Source: Microbulbifer marinus
GTDB lineage: Bacteria; Pseudomonadota; Gammaproteobacteria; Pseudomonadales; Cellvibrionaceae
NCBI RefSeq assembly: GCF_900107725.1
Contig: NZ_FNQO01000001.1
Coordinates: forward strand, 124,001-188,000
Direction: 5' to 3'
Length of the DNA stretch: 64,000 nucleotides
The position numbers and the translations under genes are program-made. A model generated the notes under the pieces. The model saw only the letters and a program-made list of their open reading frames with translations. It made no database searches and had not been told where the DNA came from. Position 1 is the first letter of the stretch. Each line of letters opens with the position of its first letter. Below are positions 45,957 through 58,015 of the stretch, piece after piece.

Positions 45957-45991
45957 AATAAAAAGACCCGCTCAACGCGGGTCTTTTTATT
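45957..45991. terminator. Bidirectional terminator
   Basis: Eleven-base stem (45961-45971, 45977-45987), A-run and T-run on the two sides, between convergent genes. Confidence 0.92.
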
Positions 45992-46004
45992 TGCGCGTCA
46001 CTAG

Positions 46005-46595
46005 CTAGTTGCCCGTCTCCCCCAGCAGCGCCTCGAATAGTGGCAGATACTGGCTGCCGCCGGGGGCCACATGGCTCTGGTACAGAACCAGGTTGTCGAT
46101 AGGCATGGTGTATTCCAGCATCAGCGGCTCGAGGCGGGCAAAACCGCGTCTACTGCGCGCCAGGGTGACATGGGGCCGGTAGGTTGCCCGCTCAGGTTTC
46201 ATGCCCAAATCCATCATCAGTTCCCGGCAGGACTGGTGTAGCTTGTCCAGGTCTGGATTGGTCAGGAGCTCGGCGGCCAGCAGGCTGGAGCGCCGTTGCG
46301 GGAAGGGGTTTAGCGACACGATTCGCCCGCTGCAGCGTGGCTGGGCCGTGGCAATTTGTGCCAGTCTTTGCTCGATTTGCGGAATCAACCGATCGGGGGT
46401 CTCGCCCAGGAAGGCCAGAGTCAGGTGGCGGTTTGCGTGGCTGGTCCAGCGGATGCGGTCGCGCTTGTCGGATCCCAGTTGCCGCTTTGCTTGACTGGTT
46501 AGTCCATCGAGGAATTGCTGCGTACGCGTGTCCGGGCGTATGCCGATAAACAGCCGTGAAACTTCCTCCGGGTTTTCCTGGTTTCTGGTCTGCAT
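46005..46595 (-). CDS. thpR: RNA 2',3'-cyclic phosphodiesterase ThpR (LigT)
   Basis: A 196-residue 2H phosphoesterase. The two catalytic motifs HLTLAFLGE (about 52-60) and HVTLARS (about 146-152) are present, in a fold beginning SRLFIGIRPD. It hydrolyses 2',3'-cyclic phosphate ends of RNA. ATG start. It is divergent from ibpA, sharing a 148-base intergenic region. Confidence 0.93.
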   Translation of the reverse strand: MQTRNQENPEEVSRLFIGIRPDTRTQQFLDGLTSQAKRQLGSDKRDRIRWTSHANRHLTLAFLGETPDRLIPQIEQRLAQIATAQPRCSGRIVSLNPFPQRRSSLLAAELLTNPDLDKLHQSCRELMMDLGMKPERATYRPHVTLARSRRGFARLEPLMLEYTMPIDNLVLYQSHVAPGGSQYLPLFEALLGETGN

Positions 46596-46613
46596 AAAAT
46601 TTTTTTCTCTGCC

Positions 46614-46639
46614 CTTGAAAGTCCATCGTCAGCCCATAC
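46614..46639 (+). promoter_or_regulatory. Sigma-32 (heat-shock) promoter of ibpA
   Basis: CCCTTGAAA (CTTGAA at 46614-46619) and GCCCATAC (46632-46639) are spaced by 12 bases, a close match to the RpoH consensus, though the spacer is one base short of usual. Confidence 0.78.
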
Positions 46640-46643
46640 CTAT

Positions 46644-46743
46644 GAAGTACGGGAGGCAGGTTCCTGTCGGAAGTGCCCCCGAAATCAATGCTCGTGCTTC
46701 GGACGAGCGAATTTAAATATTGCTCTGAATTGAGGATATGACA
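46644..46743 (+). promoter_or_regulatory. ROSE-type RNA thermometer in the ibpA leader
   Basis: Three hairpins fill the leader: 46651-46680 (GGGAGGCA with TGCCCCC around TTCC/GGAA), 46690-46708 (GCTCGT/ACGAGC) and a final stem pairing ATATTGCTC (46717-46725) with GAGGATAT (46732-46739) around a six-base loop. The last stem leaves one G of the left arm unpaired and buries the GAGGA ribosome binding site, exactly the ROSE pattern known for Hsp20 genes. Confidence 0.85.
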
Positions 46744-47220
46744 ATGCGTAATTTTGACTTTACTCCGCTGTACCGTTCCGCTATCGGTTTCGATCGCATG
46801 GCCAGCCTGCTAGACGCCATGACCACCAGCGAACAGAAGCAGCCCGCCTATCCGCCCTACGATATCGAGTTGACCGGTGACGACAGTTATCGCATCTCCA
46901 TGGCCGTGGCCGGGTTTGAACAATCAGAATTGGACATTCAGGTAGAGCAGAATCGCCTGACTGTCAGCGGCAAGAAGCCGGAAGACAGCGAGCAGCGCAA
47001 CTTCCTGCATCGCGGCATTGCGGCGCGCAATTTCGAGCGGCGCTTCCAGCTGGCCGATCACGTCAAGGTGACGGATGCCAAGCTCGAGAACGGGCTCCTG
47101 CATATCGAGCTGGTGCGCGAGATCCCCGAAGCGATGAAACCGCGAAAAATCGAAATCTCCCAGGGCAATCTGCTGCAACACTCGGATGAGGAGAAAAAAT
47201 CCGATTCTGTAGCGGCCTGA
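46744..47220 (+). CDS. ibpA: Small heat-shock protein IbpA
   Basis: A 158-residue Hsp20. It begins MRNFDFTPLYRSAIGFDR, nearly identical to E. coli IbpA, then YPPYDIELTGDDSYRISMAV, the alpha-crystallin domain (about 35-125) with NFERRFQLADHVKV, and RKIEI as the C-terminal I-x-I motif. The ATG at 46744 is 7 bases after GAGGA and gives the canonical N-terminus; the ATG six bases earlier is inside the thermometer stem. It binds aggregating proteins on heat stress. The methyltransferase gene starts one base after the stop. Confidence 0.94.
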   Translation: MRNFDFTPLYRSAIGFDRMASLLDAMTTSEQKQPAYPPYDIELTGDDSYRISMAVAGFEQSELDIQVEQNRLTVSGKKPEDSEQRNFLHRGIAARNFERRFQLADHVKVTDAKLENGLLHIELVREIPEAMKPRKIEISQGNLLQHSDEEKKSDSVAA

Positions 47221-47221
47221 T

Positions 47222-47875
47222 TTGTCCAGACAATGTCCACTGTGCCGCCATCCGGCGGCACAGCCATATTACCGCGATAAATTTCGCCCCTATTACCAGT
47301 GCGGCAATTGCGCACTGGTATTCGTGCCGCCTGAATATCACCTGTCACCAGAGGAAGAGCGCGCCTACTATGATTTGCACGAGAACTCTCTGCAGGACGA
47401 AGGTTACCAGCGCTTTCTGAATCGCTGTGCGACGCCGCTTCTGAATGAACTGCAGCGCCCCAGTGAAGGACTGGATTTTGGTTGTGGTCCGGCACCACTA
47501 CTAGCTCAGATGCTTGCGCAGGCAGGCCACAGGGTCGAACTCTACGATAGCTACTACCTGCCCAACACCGGGGCGATGAAACGGGATTATGATTTTATCG
47601 TCGCAACTGAGGTGATCGAGCATCTCTCGGCCCCGGACAAAGAGCTGCAACGCCTGTGGCAGCGCCTGCGTCCCGGTGGGCTGTTGGCGGTGATGACCAA
47701 GCTTGTTATATCACCGGAGCGCTTTGCGAACTGGCACTACATTCGCGATCCGACTCACATCAGCTTTTTCAGTGTGCCTACCTTTCGCTGGCTGGCTGAC
47801 TATCTGCAGGCGGAGCTGCAGTTTGCCGATAGCGACGTGATTTTCCTGCGCAAATCAGGTGTTCACTCGGAATAA
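47222..47875 (+). CDS. Class I SAM-dependent methyltransferase with zinc ribbon
   Basis: A 217-residue protein. Its N-terminus has two CxxC-type pairs (CPLCRH and CGNC, about 5-8 and 27-30) forming a probable zinc ribbon, then a class I methyltransferase core with motif I LDFGCGPAPLLAQM (about 83-96), ATEVIEHL and LRPGGLLAVMTKL. The start is a TTG one base after the ibpA stop, so it is translationally dependent on ibpA. Substrate unknown. It converges with the GlxA-type regulator by 21 bases. Confidence 0.82.
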   Translation: MSRQCPLCRHPAAQPYYRDKFRPYYQCGNCALVFVPPEYHLSPEEERAYYDLHENSLQDEGYQRFLNRCATPLLNELQRPSEGLDFGCGPAPLLAQMLAQAGHRVELYDSYYLPNTGAMKRDYDFIVATEVIEHLSAPDKELQRLWQRLRPGGLLAVMTKLVISPERFANWHYIRDPTHISFFSVPTFRWLADYLQAELQFADSDVIFLRKSGVHSE

Positions 47876-48841
47876 TTTCGCCCGCACCGTTGTGCGGTAT
47901 TCACTCGGGGTTGTCGACAGGAATTTCTTGAACAGCGCGGTGAAATGGCCCATGTCCTGGTAGCCGACTTTTTCCGCAATTTCATTGACGGAAAGGTTGC
48001 TCGACTGCAACAGTTCCCGAGCCATATCTACGCGCACGTTTTGTAAATACTGCAAGGGTGTCTGCCCCGTAGCGAGTTTGAAGCGGCGGTTGAATGAGCG
48101 CACGCTCATGTCAAAGTGGCTGGCCACCTCGCTCAGCCGAATTTCCTCGCTGCAGTGCTCCTTCAGCCAGGTTTGCGCCTGCACAATCTCCTCGTCCGGG
48201 TGCAGGCGCACCGCACCCTCCGAATAGGCGATTTCCTCGAAAGGCCGGCGTATTTCGTGAGAGAAATTGCGCTCGACGTGGCTGGCAACCGCGGGCCCAT
48301 ACAGCTGACGTATCAGGTAGACGGTGACGTCTGCGAGGGCATTCACGCTGGCGGCGCAAAACAGCTTGTCGGCCTGGGTGATGAAATATTGGCGCTTCAG
48401 TTTGACTCGCGGGTAATCGGCGGTAAATCGCTCGAAGTAGTGCCAGTGGGTGGTGGCCGGCTTGCCGTCCAGTAGTCCGGCTTCGGCGAGGAAGCAGACC
48501 CCGGTACCGACCGCACTGATGGCGGCACCGGCTTCCGCCTGACGGCGCAGCCATTGCAGTAGTGGGCCACTGCGCTTCAGCGCTGGCCGTGGATTGCGCC
48601 ACATGGCCGGAATGTAGACGAGATCGCTATCCGGTGCGTCCGCCAGCGCCACGTCGGGCGTAAAAGAAAAGCCGGAACGGGTACTGACCGGGCGTCCGTC
48701 AAGACTGGCGGTGAGCAGGCGCAGAGGGGAAGCTTCTCCCTCGACGCGGGCGCGGCTCTCGGCGCCGCGCAGCATCTCCAGAGGCAGCACGGTACCGGTA
48801 GCCAGCATCTGGTCTATCAATAGAAAAGTGACTGTTCGCAT
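47855..48841 (-). CDS. GlxA-type AraC regulator (DJ-1/PfpI domain)
   Basis: A 328-residue regulator with an N-terminal DJ-1/PfpI-like domain (about 1-175, including VGTGVCFLAEAGLLDGKPAT with a cysteine at about 108, and THWHY) and a C-terminal AraC helix-turn-helix (about 215-318: VASHFDMSVRSFNRRFKLATG and EKVGYQDMGHFTALFKKF). Such regulators sense small metabolites, often amino-acid or choline derivatives; the ligand is unknown. Its last 21 bases overlap the end of the convergent methyltransferase gene. Confidence 0.88.
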   Translation of the reverse strand: MRTVTFLLIDQMLATGTVLPLEMLRGAESRARVEGEASPLRLLTASLDGRPVSTRSGFSFTPDVALADAPDSDLVYIPAMWRNPRPALKRSGPLLQWLRRQAEAGAAISAVGTGVCFLAEAGLLDGKPATTHWHYFERFTADYPRVKLKRQYFITQADKLFCAASVNALADVTVYLIRQLYGPAVASHVERNFSHEIRRPFEEIAYSEGAVRLHPDEEIVQAQTWLKEHCSEEIRLSEVASHFDMSVRSFNRRFKLATGQTPLQYLQNVRVDMARELLQSSNLSVNEIAEKVGYQDMGHFTALFKKFLSTTPSEYRTTVRAKLFRVNT

Positions 48842-48982
48842 TACATCTCAACGTGCATTGGCGCCATTGGCCAAAAACTCAATTTTGCTGGCCAGTATGC
48901 CCATAACCCGGCCGAATCGCCACCCCATAAACTGACCGGCTCTTGGAATTGGTAATTTCTCAGCGCTTCGCTGGAGGTCAGG

Positions 48983-50839
48983 ATGCAGCGTCTTCCCGTA
49001 ATCACCGCTTTCGGCGGCTTTAACCCCGCCGGTCGCAGTTCTTTCCACCGCGGTTATCGCCGCTTGGTGTTGGACCAGCTCGGCGCCGCCGAGCGGACCG
49101 ATACGCTGTCCGATCTCGCGGCACTGATGGGGCTGCGCACCGGTGCGGAAGCAGACGGGGCCCTGGACGCGGACATGGAGCGGCAGGTGCTTGATCGCAC
49201 CCTGGTGCGGGAACTGGAACAGCGTTTTTACGACTACCGCAAATGCCATTTCCACCAGCCGGCGGAGCTGCGCAGCCCCGATGGCTTTACCTTCGAAATG
49301 TCGGCGCGCCAGCTGCCGGAACCCCTGCCGGCGGACTGGCAGGTCGAGTCTCTCGGTGACGGCAGAGTTCGAGTGCGCGCCGGAGGCCTCTCGGTCATGC
49401 TCGACAGTTATCGCGAAATCCCGGTCGCCTCTGCCGGTCAGCTGCCGACAGGGTTCGAGCCGGGAGAGCTGTATAACTCCCGCTTTCATCCCCGCGGGTT
49501 GCAGTTGGCGATTTTGGGCGCCTCGGACGCAGTGCAGGCGCTGGGTATCGATTGGGAAACCGTTGTTGCAGCAGCCGGCCCGGACAAGATTTCCGTTTAT
49601 GCCAGCTCCGCCATGAGTCAGCTGGACCCCTACGGTAACGGCGGTCTGTTGCAGTCGCGCCTGCGCGGCAACAGAGTCAGCTCCAAGCAGCTGGCGCTGG
49701 GATTGACCAGCATGCCGGCGGACTTCGTCAACGCCTATGTGCTGGGCAGTGTCGGCACCACCGGGGCCGTCGCCGGAGCCTGTGCCACCTACCTGTACAA
49801 CCTGCGCGCAGCCGTGGAGGACATCCGTTCGGGCCGTGCCCGCGTTGCGGTTGTCGGTGCCGCGGAAGCGCCGCTGGTACCTGAGGTTGTGGACGGCTAT
49901 ACGACGATGGGGGCCTTGGCCAATATCGACAACCTGCGCAAAATTTTCTCCGGTGAAATTGATTACCGCCGCGCCAGCCGGCCGTTTGGTGAGAACTGCG
50001 GCTTTACCCTGGGCGAGGGCACCCAGTGGGCGATCCTGATGGACGATGCGCTGGCTCTGGAGCTGGGGGCGACTGTACATGGCGCCGTCGCCAACGTATT
50101 TGTTAATGCAGACGGTACCAAGAAATCCATTTCCGCACCCGGACCGGGCAATTATTTGACCGTGGCGAGGGCCATGGCGGAAGCGCGTGCGATCGTAGGC
50201 GAGGAGAGTCTGCGCCGGCGCAGCTTCGTGCAGGCACACGGTTCCAGCACGCCGCAAAACCGGGTGACCGAATCGGCAATTTTCGACCGCTTGGCCGGTG
50301 CTTTCGGCATCGAGAAATGGCCGGTGTGTGCGGTGAAGGCCTATCTCGGCCACACGGTGGCGGCCGCCAGTGGTGACCAGCTCATCACCAGTCTTGGGAT
50401 TTTTGCCCGCGGTATCCTGCCGGGAATTACCACCATCGACCGGGTAGCCGACGACGTCCATCACCAGAACCTGGATATTTCGCTGCAGCACAGCGAGCGA
50501 GATGCGGGCTCGCTGGACGTTGCTTTCCTGAACTCCAAGGGGTTCGGCGGCAACAACGCCACCGCTACCGTGTTGGCGCCGCATCTGGCGGAGAGCATGC
50601 TGGCCAAGCGGCACGGTGAAAAGGCGATTACCGAGTATCGCAGGCGCAACGAGGCTGTCACCGAGCAGTCGCTGGCTTACGATGCCCGCGCCAGTCGTGG
50701 TGATCTGAAAGCGATCTACCGCTTCGGTGAAGGCCTGGTGGACGAGAGTGACATCGAGATGTCTGTCGACCAGGTTACCCTGCCGGGATTGCCTTCCGTA
50801 GAGCTGCCCAACAGCAATCCGTTCGACGATATGGTGTGA
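48983..50839 (+). CDS. fabY: Beta-ketoacyl synthase FabY-type
   Basis: A 618-residue ketosynthase, longer than FabB/FabF (about 410) and similar in size and N-terminus (RLPVITAFGGFNPAGRSS) to Pseudomonas FabY, the acetoacetyl-ACP synthase that starts fatty-acid synthesis in place of FabH. The catalytic cysteine is in GACATYLYNL (about 267), and histidines are in QAHGSSTP and KAYLGHTVAAASG. An unusual N-terminal region of about 190 residues precedes the thiolase fold. GGAGGTCAGG precedes the ATG. The symbol rests on resemblance only. Confidence 0.85.
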   Translation: MQRLPVITAFGGFNPAGRSSFHRGYRRLVLDQLGAAERTDTLSDLAALMGLRTGAEADGALDADMERQVLDRTLVRELEQRFYDYRKCHFHQPAELRSPDGFTFEMSARQLPEPLPADWQVESLGDGRVRVRAGGLSVMLDSYREIPVASAGQLPTGFEPGELYNSRFHPRGLQLAILGASDAVQALGIDWETVVAAAGPDKISVYASSAMSQLDPYGNGGLLQSRLRGNRVSSKQLALGLTSMPADFVNAYVLGSVGTTGAVAGACATYLYNLRAAVEDIRSGRARVAVVGAAEAPLVPEVVDGYTTMGALANIDNLRKIFSGEIDYRRASRPFGENCGFTLGEGTQWAILMDDALALELGATVHGAVANVFVNADGTKKSISAPGPGNYLTVARAMAEARAIVGEESLRRRSFVQAHGSSTPQNRVTESAIFDRLAGAFGIEKWPVCAVKAYLGHTVAAASGDQLITSLGIFARGILPGITTIDRVADDVHHQNLDISLQHSERDAGSLDVAFLNSKGFGGNNATATVLAPHLAESMLAKRHGEKAITEYRRRNEAVTEQSLAYDARASRGDLKAIYRFGEGLVDESDIEMSVDQVTLPGLPSVELPNSNPFDDMV

Positions 50840-50967
50840 AACGCCGATTTTCCGCTGGGGGCTTGTTATGTCCGCTGTGGCGGATTTCTGTAATGTCGGC
50901 GTGACTCCTTTGTCCGCCGGGCCCTGATGGCGCTAAACTGTGGGTCCCGCAATACCCAGGCGACAGC

Positions 50968-51558
50968 ATGGCAAGCATGGAATCGGTTGTTCAGGCGCAG
51001 GATGCCAATAGCAGCGATGACGTTGGGCCGCGTCTGAAGGCGGTGCGCTTGATGCATGGCCTCTCCCAGCGGGAGCTGGCCAGGCGCGCCGGCGTAACCA
51101 ACGCCACCATCTCCCTGATCGAACAGGGGCGAGTCAGCCCTTCCGTTGGATCCCTCAAGAAAGTACTGGACGGTATTCCCCTGTCGCTGTCCGCGTTCTT
51201 CAGTTTGCAGCTTGACGATGATACGCAGGTGTTCTTCCGTGCAGACGAGATGCCTGATGTCGGGGTAGAGCCGATTCGGCGCCGGCTTCTCGGTGCCGTC
51301 AACGACAGGCGCGAAATGTCCATTATTTATACTGTCTACCCGCCGGGTGGGGATAGCGGCGCGGAATTGCTCACTCGGGGCGGTGAGCAAGGTGGAATCA
51401 TCGTAGCGGGAAAGCTGGAGGTGACCGTCGGCGGGGAGGTGGCGCTGTTGGGTCCTGGTGATGGTTACTATTTCAGCAGCGATCGACCGCATCGATTTCG
51501 CAACGTCGGCGACTGCGACTGTGTGCTGGTGAGCGCAATTTCCCCTTCCACCATTTGA
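50968..51558 (+). CDS. XRE-family regulator with cupin domain
   Basis: A 196-residue protein with an N-terminal XRE helix-turn-helix (about 22-77; MHGLSQRELARRAGVTNATI) and a C-terminal cupin domain (about 110-190; PPGGDSGAELLTRGGEQGGI and GDGYYFSSDRPHRFRNV). This PuuR/SutR-like plan usually senses small metabolites, often amines or sulfur compounds. It lies 130 bases after fabY and 330 bases before fadB on the same strand. Two ATGs (50968, 50977) are possible starts. Confidence 0.88.
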   Translation: MASMESVVQAQDANSSDDVGPRLKAVRLMHGLSQRELARRAGVTNATISLIEQGRVSPSVGSLKKVLDGIPLSLSAFFSLQLDDDTQVFFRADEMPDVGVEPIRRRLLGAVNDRREMSIIYTVYPPGGDSGAELLTRGGEQGGIIVAGKLEVTVGGEVALLGPGDGYYFSSDRPHRFRNVGDCDCVLVSAISPSTI

Positions 51559-51733
51559 GCTGAATCCTTGTGTTGATTGCTGCGCGGAATGCGAGGCAAC
51601 CGGCGCCACGGGGCTGATATGCCGGCGCGGTTGGATATAGACTTCCGTCCGACTCTTCTCGCTACCAGCCGAAAGGTTGGTGAATTTCTGAACTCTGGCA
51701 CCTTTGGTGCCATCTCATTTGTAAGAAAATAGT

Positions 51734-51753
51734 ATTCAAACAATCGTTTGAAT
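51734..51753. promoter_or_regulatory. PsrA-type operator upstream of fadBA
   Basis: A perfect 20-base palindrome: ATTCAAAC and GTTTGAAT around a four-base spacer. This fits the Pseudomonas PsrA consensus GAAAC/CAAAC-N2-4-GTTTG, and it covers the -35 element, so repression by a PsrA-like TetR protein relieved by long-chain acyl-CoA is the likely control. PsrA is known to regulate fadBA in Pseudomonas. Confidence 0.7.
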
Positions 51754-51764
51754 CTGGCTATACT
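51735..51764 (+). promoter_or_regulatory. Likely sigma-70 promoter of fadBA
   Basis: TTCAAA (51735-51740) and TATACT (51759-51764), spacing 18. The -35 lies inside the palindromic operator. The leader is about 120 bases; the rest of 51559-51733 holds no feature I recognise. Confidence 0.6.
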
Positions 51765-51888
51765 AAGGCTGGCTGACTGGATTGTGTCTTCGTGTCACGG
51801 CATTGCGCCGGGTCCGCAGACGTTCCGGTCGCAGAACAATCCCGACCCCGGGCCAGGATTCCAGGCCCCGAATAAAAGAGGTCAATCA

Positions 51889-55232
<3,344 letters not shown>

Positions 55233-55256
55233 CACACCCCCTCCTGCCTGGATGGA

Positions 55257-55284
55257 AGAGGGCGCCTTTAAGGCGCCCTCTTTG
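55257..55284 (+). terminator. Terminator of fadBA
   Basis: Twelve-base stem (55257-55268, 55270-55281) with nearly no loop if fully paired (functionally a shorter stem with a TTTAA loop) and a T-run. Confidence 0.88.
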
Positions 55285-55314
55285 TATCTGCAGGCCGCCA
55301 CGGCCGCCATTTTG

Positions 55315-55343
55315 TTGAAGCCCTCTGGCGCCTGTGGCACAAT
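55315..55343 (+). promoter_or_regulatory. Possible promoter of tRNA-Leu
   Basis: TTGAAG (55315-55320) and CACAAT (55338-55343) are spaced by 17 bases, about 80 bases before the tRNA. Confidence 0.5.
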
Positions 55344-55423
55344 CTGCTCCCCTCGTCGCCGGGACCCGATGTTTTTGCGGTAAATTGCAGAGATATCAAT
55401 GAGTTAGCGTCGAGGCGGTTTTC

Positions 55424-55508
<85 letters not shown>

Positions 55509-55582
55509 AACATTGAATTATGCAGTCCGCATTGCTTGCCCGAATAGGGGAGGTGCGGGCTATTTGTATTTGGCGTCGGTCG

Positions 55583-55601
55583 GGAATTGCCGGGCAATTC
55601 C
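55583..55601 (+). other. Leader hairpin upstream of tig
   Basis: An eight-base perfect stem GGAATTGC/GCAATTCC with a CGG loop lies 100 bases before tig. No T-run. A TATAAG -10-like element is at 55652-55657. Confidence 0.5.
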
Positions 55602-55702
55602 GATATACATGCCATGCGAGGCGGTTGGCCGGCTGTGTCCCGGCGCCCCGGTATAAGTTGGCGCTGCGGCGCGATAAAAGAGATAGTCTCACGAGGATTA
55701 AC

Positions 55703-57016
55703 ATGCAGGTTTCCATCGAAACAACTTCCGGCCTGGAGCGTCGTTTAACGGTTAATTTGCCGGCGGAAATCGTCGATAAGGAAGTGGACAAGCGCCTCCA
55801 GCAAGCAGCCAAGAACGTTCGTGTAAACGGCTTCCGCAAGGGTAAGGTGCCACTGAAGGTTGTGCGTCAGCGCTATGGCGCCGGCGTGCGTCAGGAAGTG
55901 CTCGGCGAAGTGATGAGCCGCTCTTTCTACGAAGCGGTACAAAAAGAAGAGGTCAAGCCGGCTGGCCAGCCAAGCATTGAGGCCAAGCAGACTGCGCCCG
56001 GTGAGAACCTGGAATATGTCGCCACTTTCGAAGTTTACCCCGAAGTTGAGCTGACTGACCTGGCGGAAATCAAGGTTGAGCGCCCGGTTGCCGAAGTGAC
56101 CGACAAAGACGTCGACAATATGATCGATGTACTGCGCAAGCAGCAGTCCTCCTGGAAGGACACCAAGCGCAAGGCGCAGAAGGGTGACCGCGTAACCATC
56201 GACTTCGTCGGTCGCAAAGACGGCGAAGAGTTCGAGGGTGGCAAGGCCGAGGGCCACCAGCTGGTGCTGGGTTCCGGTCAGATGATCCCGGGCTTCGAAG
56301 ACGGCATCCTGGGCATGAAGCCGGGTGAAGAGAAAGACATCGAAGTGACCTTCCCGGAAGATTACCAGGCGGAAGAACTGCGCGGTGCTGAAGTCACCTT
56401 CAATATCAGGGTTACTGCTTCCGAGAAGCCTGAGCTGCCTGAACTGAACGAAGAGTTCTTCAAGACCTATGGTGTTGAAGAGGGCGGTGAAGACAAGTTC
56501 CGCGAAGAAGTGCGCGGCAACATGGAGCGCGAGCTGAAAAATGCGGCGCTGAACAAGGTCAAGACCCAGGTCATGGACCAGCTGTTCGAAAAACACCAGG
56601 TGGAACTGCCTTCCGCACTGGTAGCCGGCGAAGTTCGCGCGTTGCGCGGCCAGATGGTTCAGCAGTTCGGCGGTCAGATCAAAATGGAAGACGCCGAGAG
56701 GATGCTGCCGGACACCATGTTCGAAGATCAGGCCAAGCGTCGTGTGGTGCTGGGTCTGGTGGTCGGCGAGATCGTCAAGCAGAACAAGCTCGCTGTGGAT
56801 GCCGATCGCGTAAAAGCAAAGGTCGAAGAGCTGGCCTCTACTTACCAGCAGCCGGAAGAGGTGGTCGAGTACTACTACAACAACCGCGAGTTGCTGTCCG
56901 GCGTTGAGTCCGTCGTGCTGGAAGACCAGGTGGTTGATTTCGTCCTCGAAGCCGCCAAGGTCGAAGAGGTGAAGAGCACCTACGACGACGTTATTCAGCC
57001 TCAGAAGCAGGGCTAA
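55703..57016 (+). CDS. tig: Trigger factor
   Basis: Trigger factor is the ribosome-bound chaperone that meets nascent chains at the exit tunnel. The 437-residue protein has the ribosome-docking signature GFRKGKVPLKVV (about 41-52), an FKBP-type isomerase domain (about 155-245; KGDRVTIDFVGRKDGE and LVLGSGQMIPGFEDGILGM) and the long C-terminal chaperone arms. The ATG at 55703 follows an ACGAGGATTA site and gives the canonical MQVSIETTSG start. It precedes clpP-clpX-lon in the standard order. Confidence 0.97.
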   Translation: MQVSIETTSGLERRLTVNLPAEIVDKEVDKRLQQAAKNVRVNGFRKGKVPLKVVRQRYGAGVRQEVLGEVMSRSFYEAVQKEEVKPAGQPSIEAKQTAPGENLEYVATFEVYPEVELTDLAEIKVERPVAEVTDKDVDNMIDVLRKQQSSWKDTKRKAQKGDRVTIDFVGRKDGEEFEGGKAEGHQLVLGSGQMIPGFEDGILGMKPGEEKDIEVTFPEDYQAEELRGAEVTFNIRVTASEKPELPELNEEFFKTYGVEEGGEDKFREEVRGNMERELKNAALNKVKTQVMDQLFEKHQVELPSALVAGEVRALRGQMVQQFGGQIKMEDAERMLPDTMFEDQAKRRVVLGLVVGEIVKQNKLAVDADRVKAKVEELASTYQQPEEVVEYYYNNRELLSGVESVVLEDQVVDFVLEAAKVEEVKSTYDDVIQPQKQG

Positions 57017-57037
57017 CAACTCGGTTAGCCTCTGCCG

Positions 57038-57067
57038 AATGGCGGCCGCAACCCGGCGGTCGCCATT
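57038..57067 (+). terminator. Hairpin after tig
   Basis: An imperfect stem (AATGGCG...CGCCATT) 21 bases after tig, followed only by a pyrimidine-rich tract. Confidence 0.55.
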
Positions 57068-57205
57068 CCCCTTTCCTCTCTTTTTTGCCGGCTGGCTTTC
57101 TCGCCCATGACCGGTTAAGCTCTGAAAGACCGAATTTTCAGCTTGGGCGCGCGGCGTTCAACAGCTGTCCTGCCTAATACGCCACAAAAGGAAGCAACGG
57201 TATCT

Positions 57206-57847
57206 ATGGCACGTTTTGACTATCCCCGTTCCGCGATTGATCCTACAGCTACTGGTCTGGTGCCCATGGTGGTGGAGCAGACTGCCAGAGGAGAGCGCTC
57301 CTTCGATATTTACTCCCGTCTGCTGAAGGAGCGGGTGATTTTTCTGGTGGGACCCGTCGAAGACCATATGGCCAACCTGGTCGTCGCCCAGCTGCTTTTC
57401 CTCGAGGCGGAAAATCCGGACAAGGACATTCACCTGTATATCAACTCGCCCGGTGGTTCCGTGACCGCAGGTATGTCGATTTACGACACCATGCAGTTTA
57501 TCAAGCCCGACGTCAGCACCATGTGTATTGGTCAGGCCTGCAGCATGGGGGCTTTCCTGCTGGCTTCCGGGGCCAACGGCAAGCGCTTCGCGACACCGAA
57601 TTCCCGCGTGATGATTCACCAGCCCAGCGGCGGCGCCCAGGGGCAGGCAAGCGATATCCATATCCACGCGCAGGAAATCCTCAAAATCCGTCAGCGCCTG
57701 AATGAGTTGATGGCGCATCATTCCGGTCGCTCTGTCAGCGATATAGAGCGGGATACCGAACGCGATCATTTTCTGAGCGCTGATGAGGCCAAGGAATACG
57801 GCCTTGTGGACGATGTGCTCTCGCGTCGTCAGGCGTTGGAAAAATAG
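57206..57847 (+). CDS. clpP: ClpP protease subunit
   Basis: ClpP is the serine peptidase of the ClpXP/ClpAP proteases. The 213-residue protein has the catalytic triad positions: serine in GQACSMGAF (about 112), histidine in MIHQPSGG (about 137) and an aspartate near RDTERDHF (about 186). The ATG at 57206 has AAAGGAAGC upstream and yields the usual length; an upstream extension is rejected. clpX follows after 168 bases. Confidence 0.97.
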   Translation: MARFDYPRSAIDPTATGLVPMVVEQTARGERSFDIYSRLLKERVIFLVGPVEDHMANLVVAQLLFLEAENPDKDIHLYINSPGGSVTAGMSIYDTMQFIKPDVSTMCIGQACSMGAFLLASGANGKRFATPNSRVMIHQPSGGAQGQASDIHIHAQEILKIRQRLNELMAHHSGRSVSDIERDTERDHFLSADEAKEYGLVDDVLSRRQALEK

Positions 57848-58015
57848 AGTCGCGATGTGACAAATTTTGAGCCGTTGGTGGCTTTGCCGGCGGCTATTAT
57901 TCAGGGCTGGGCCCAGCTGAATACAAAGGGCTTGAAAAACCCGCCAAAAGACAGCATCTTGCTATAGAAGCCGATATGTAGGGCCCCGGCAGGCCGAAGA
58001 CCACGGAGTATTTTG

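Noticed and set aside
55745-57019. Minus-strand open frame opposite trigger factor
   Set aside because: Antisense shadow of tig.
57068-57205. Possible RpoH promoter before clpP (GCCCATGA with a weak TTTGCC)
   Set aside because: The -35 is too poor to call.
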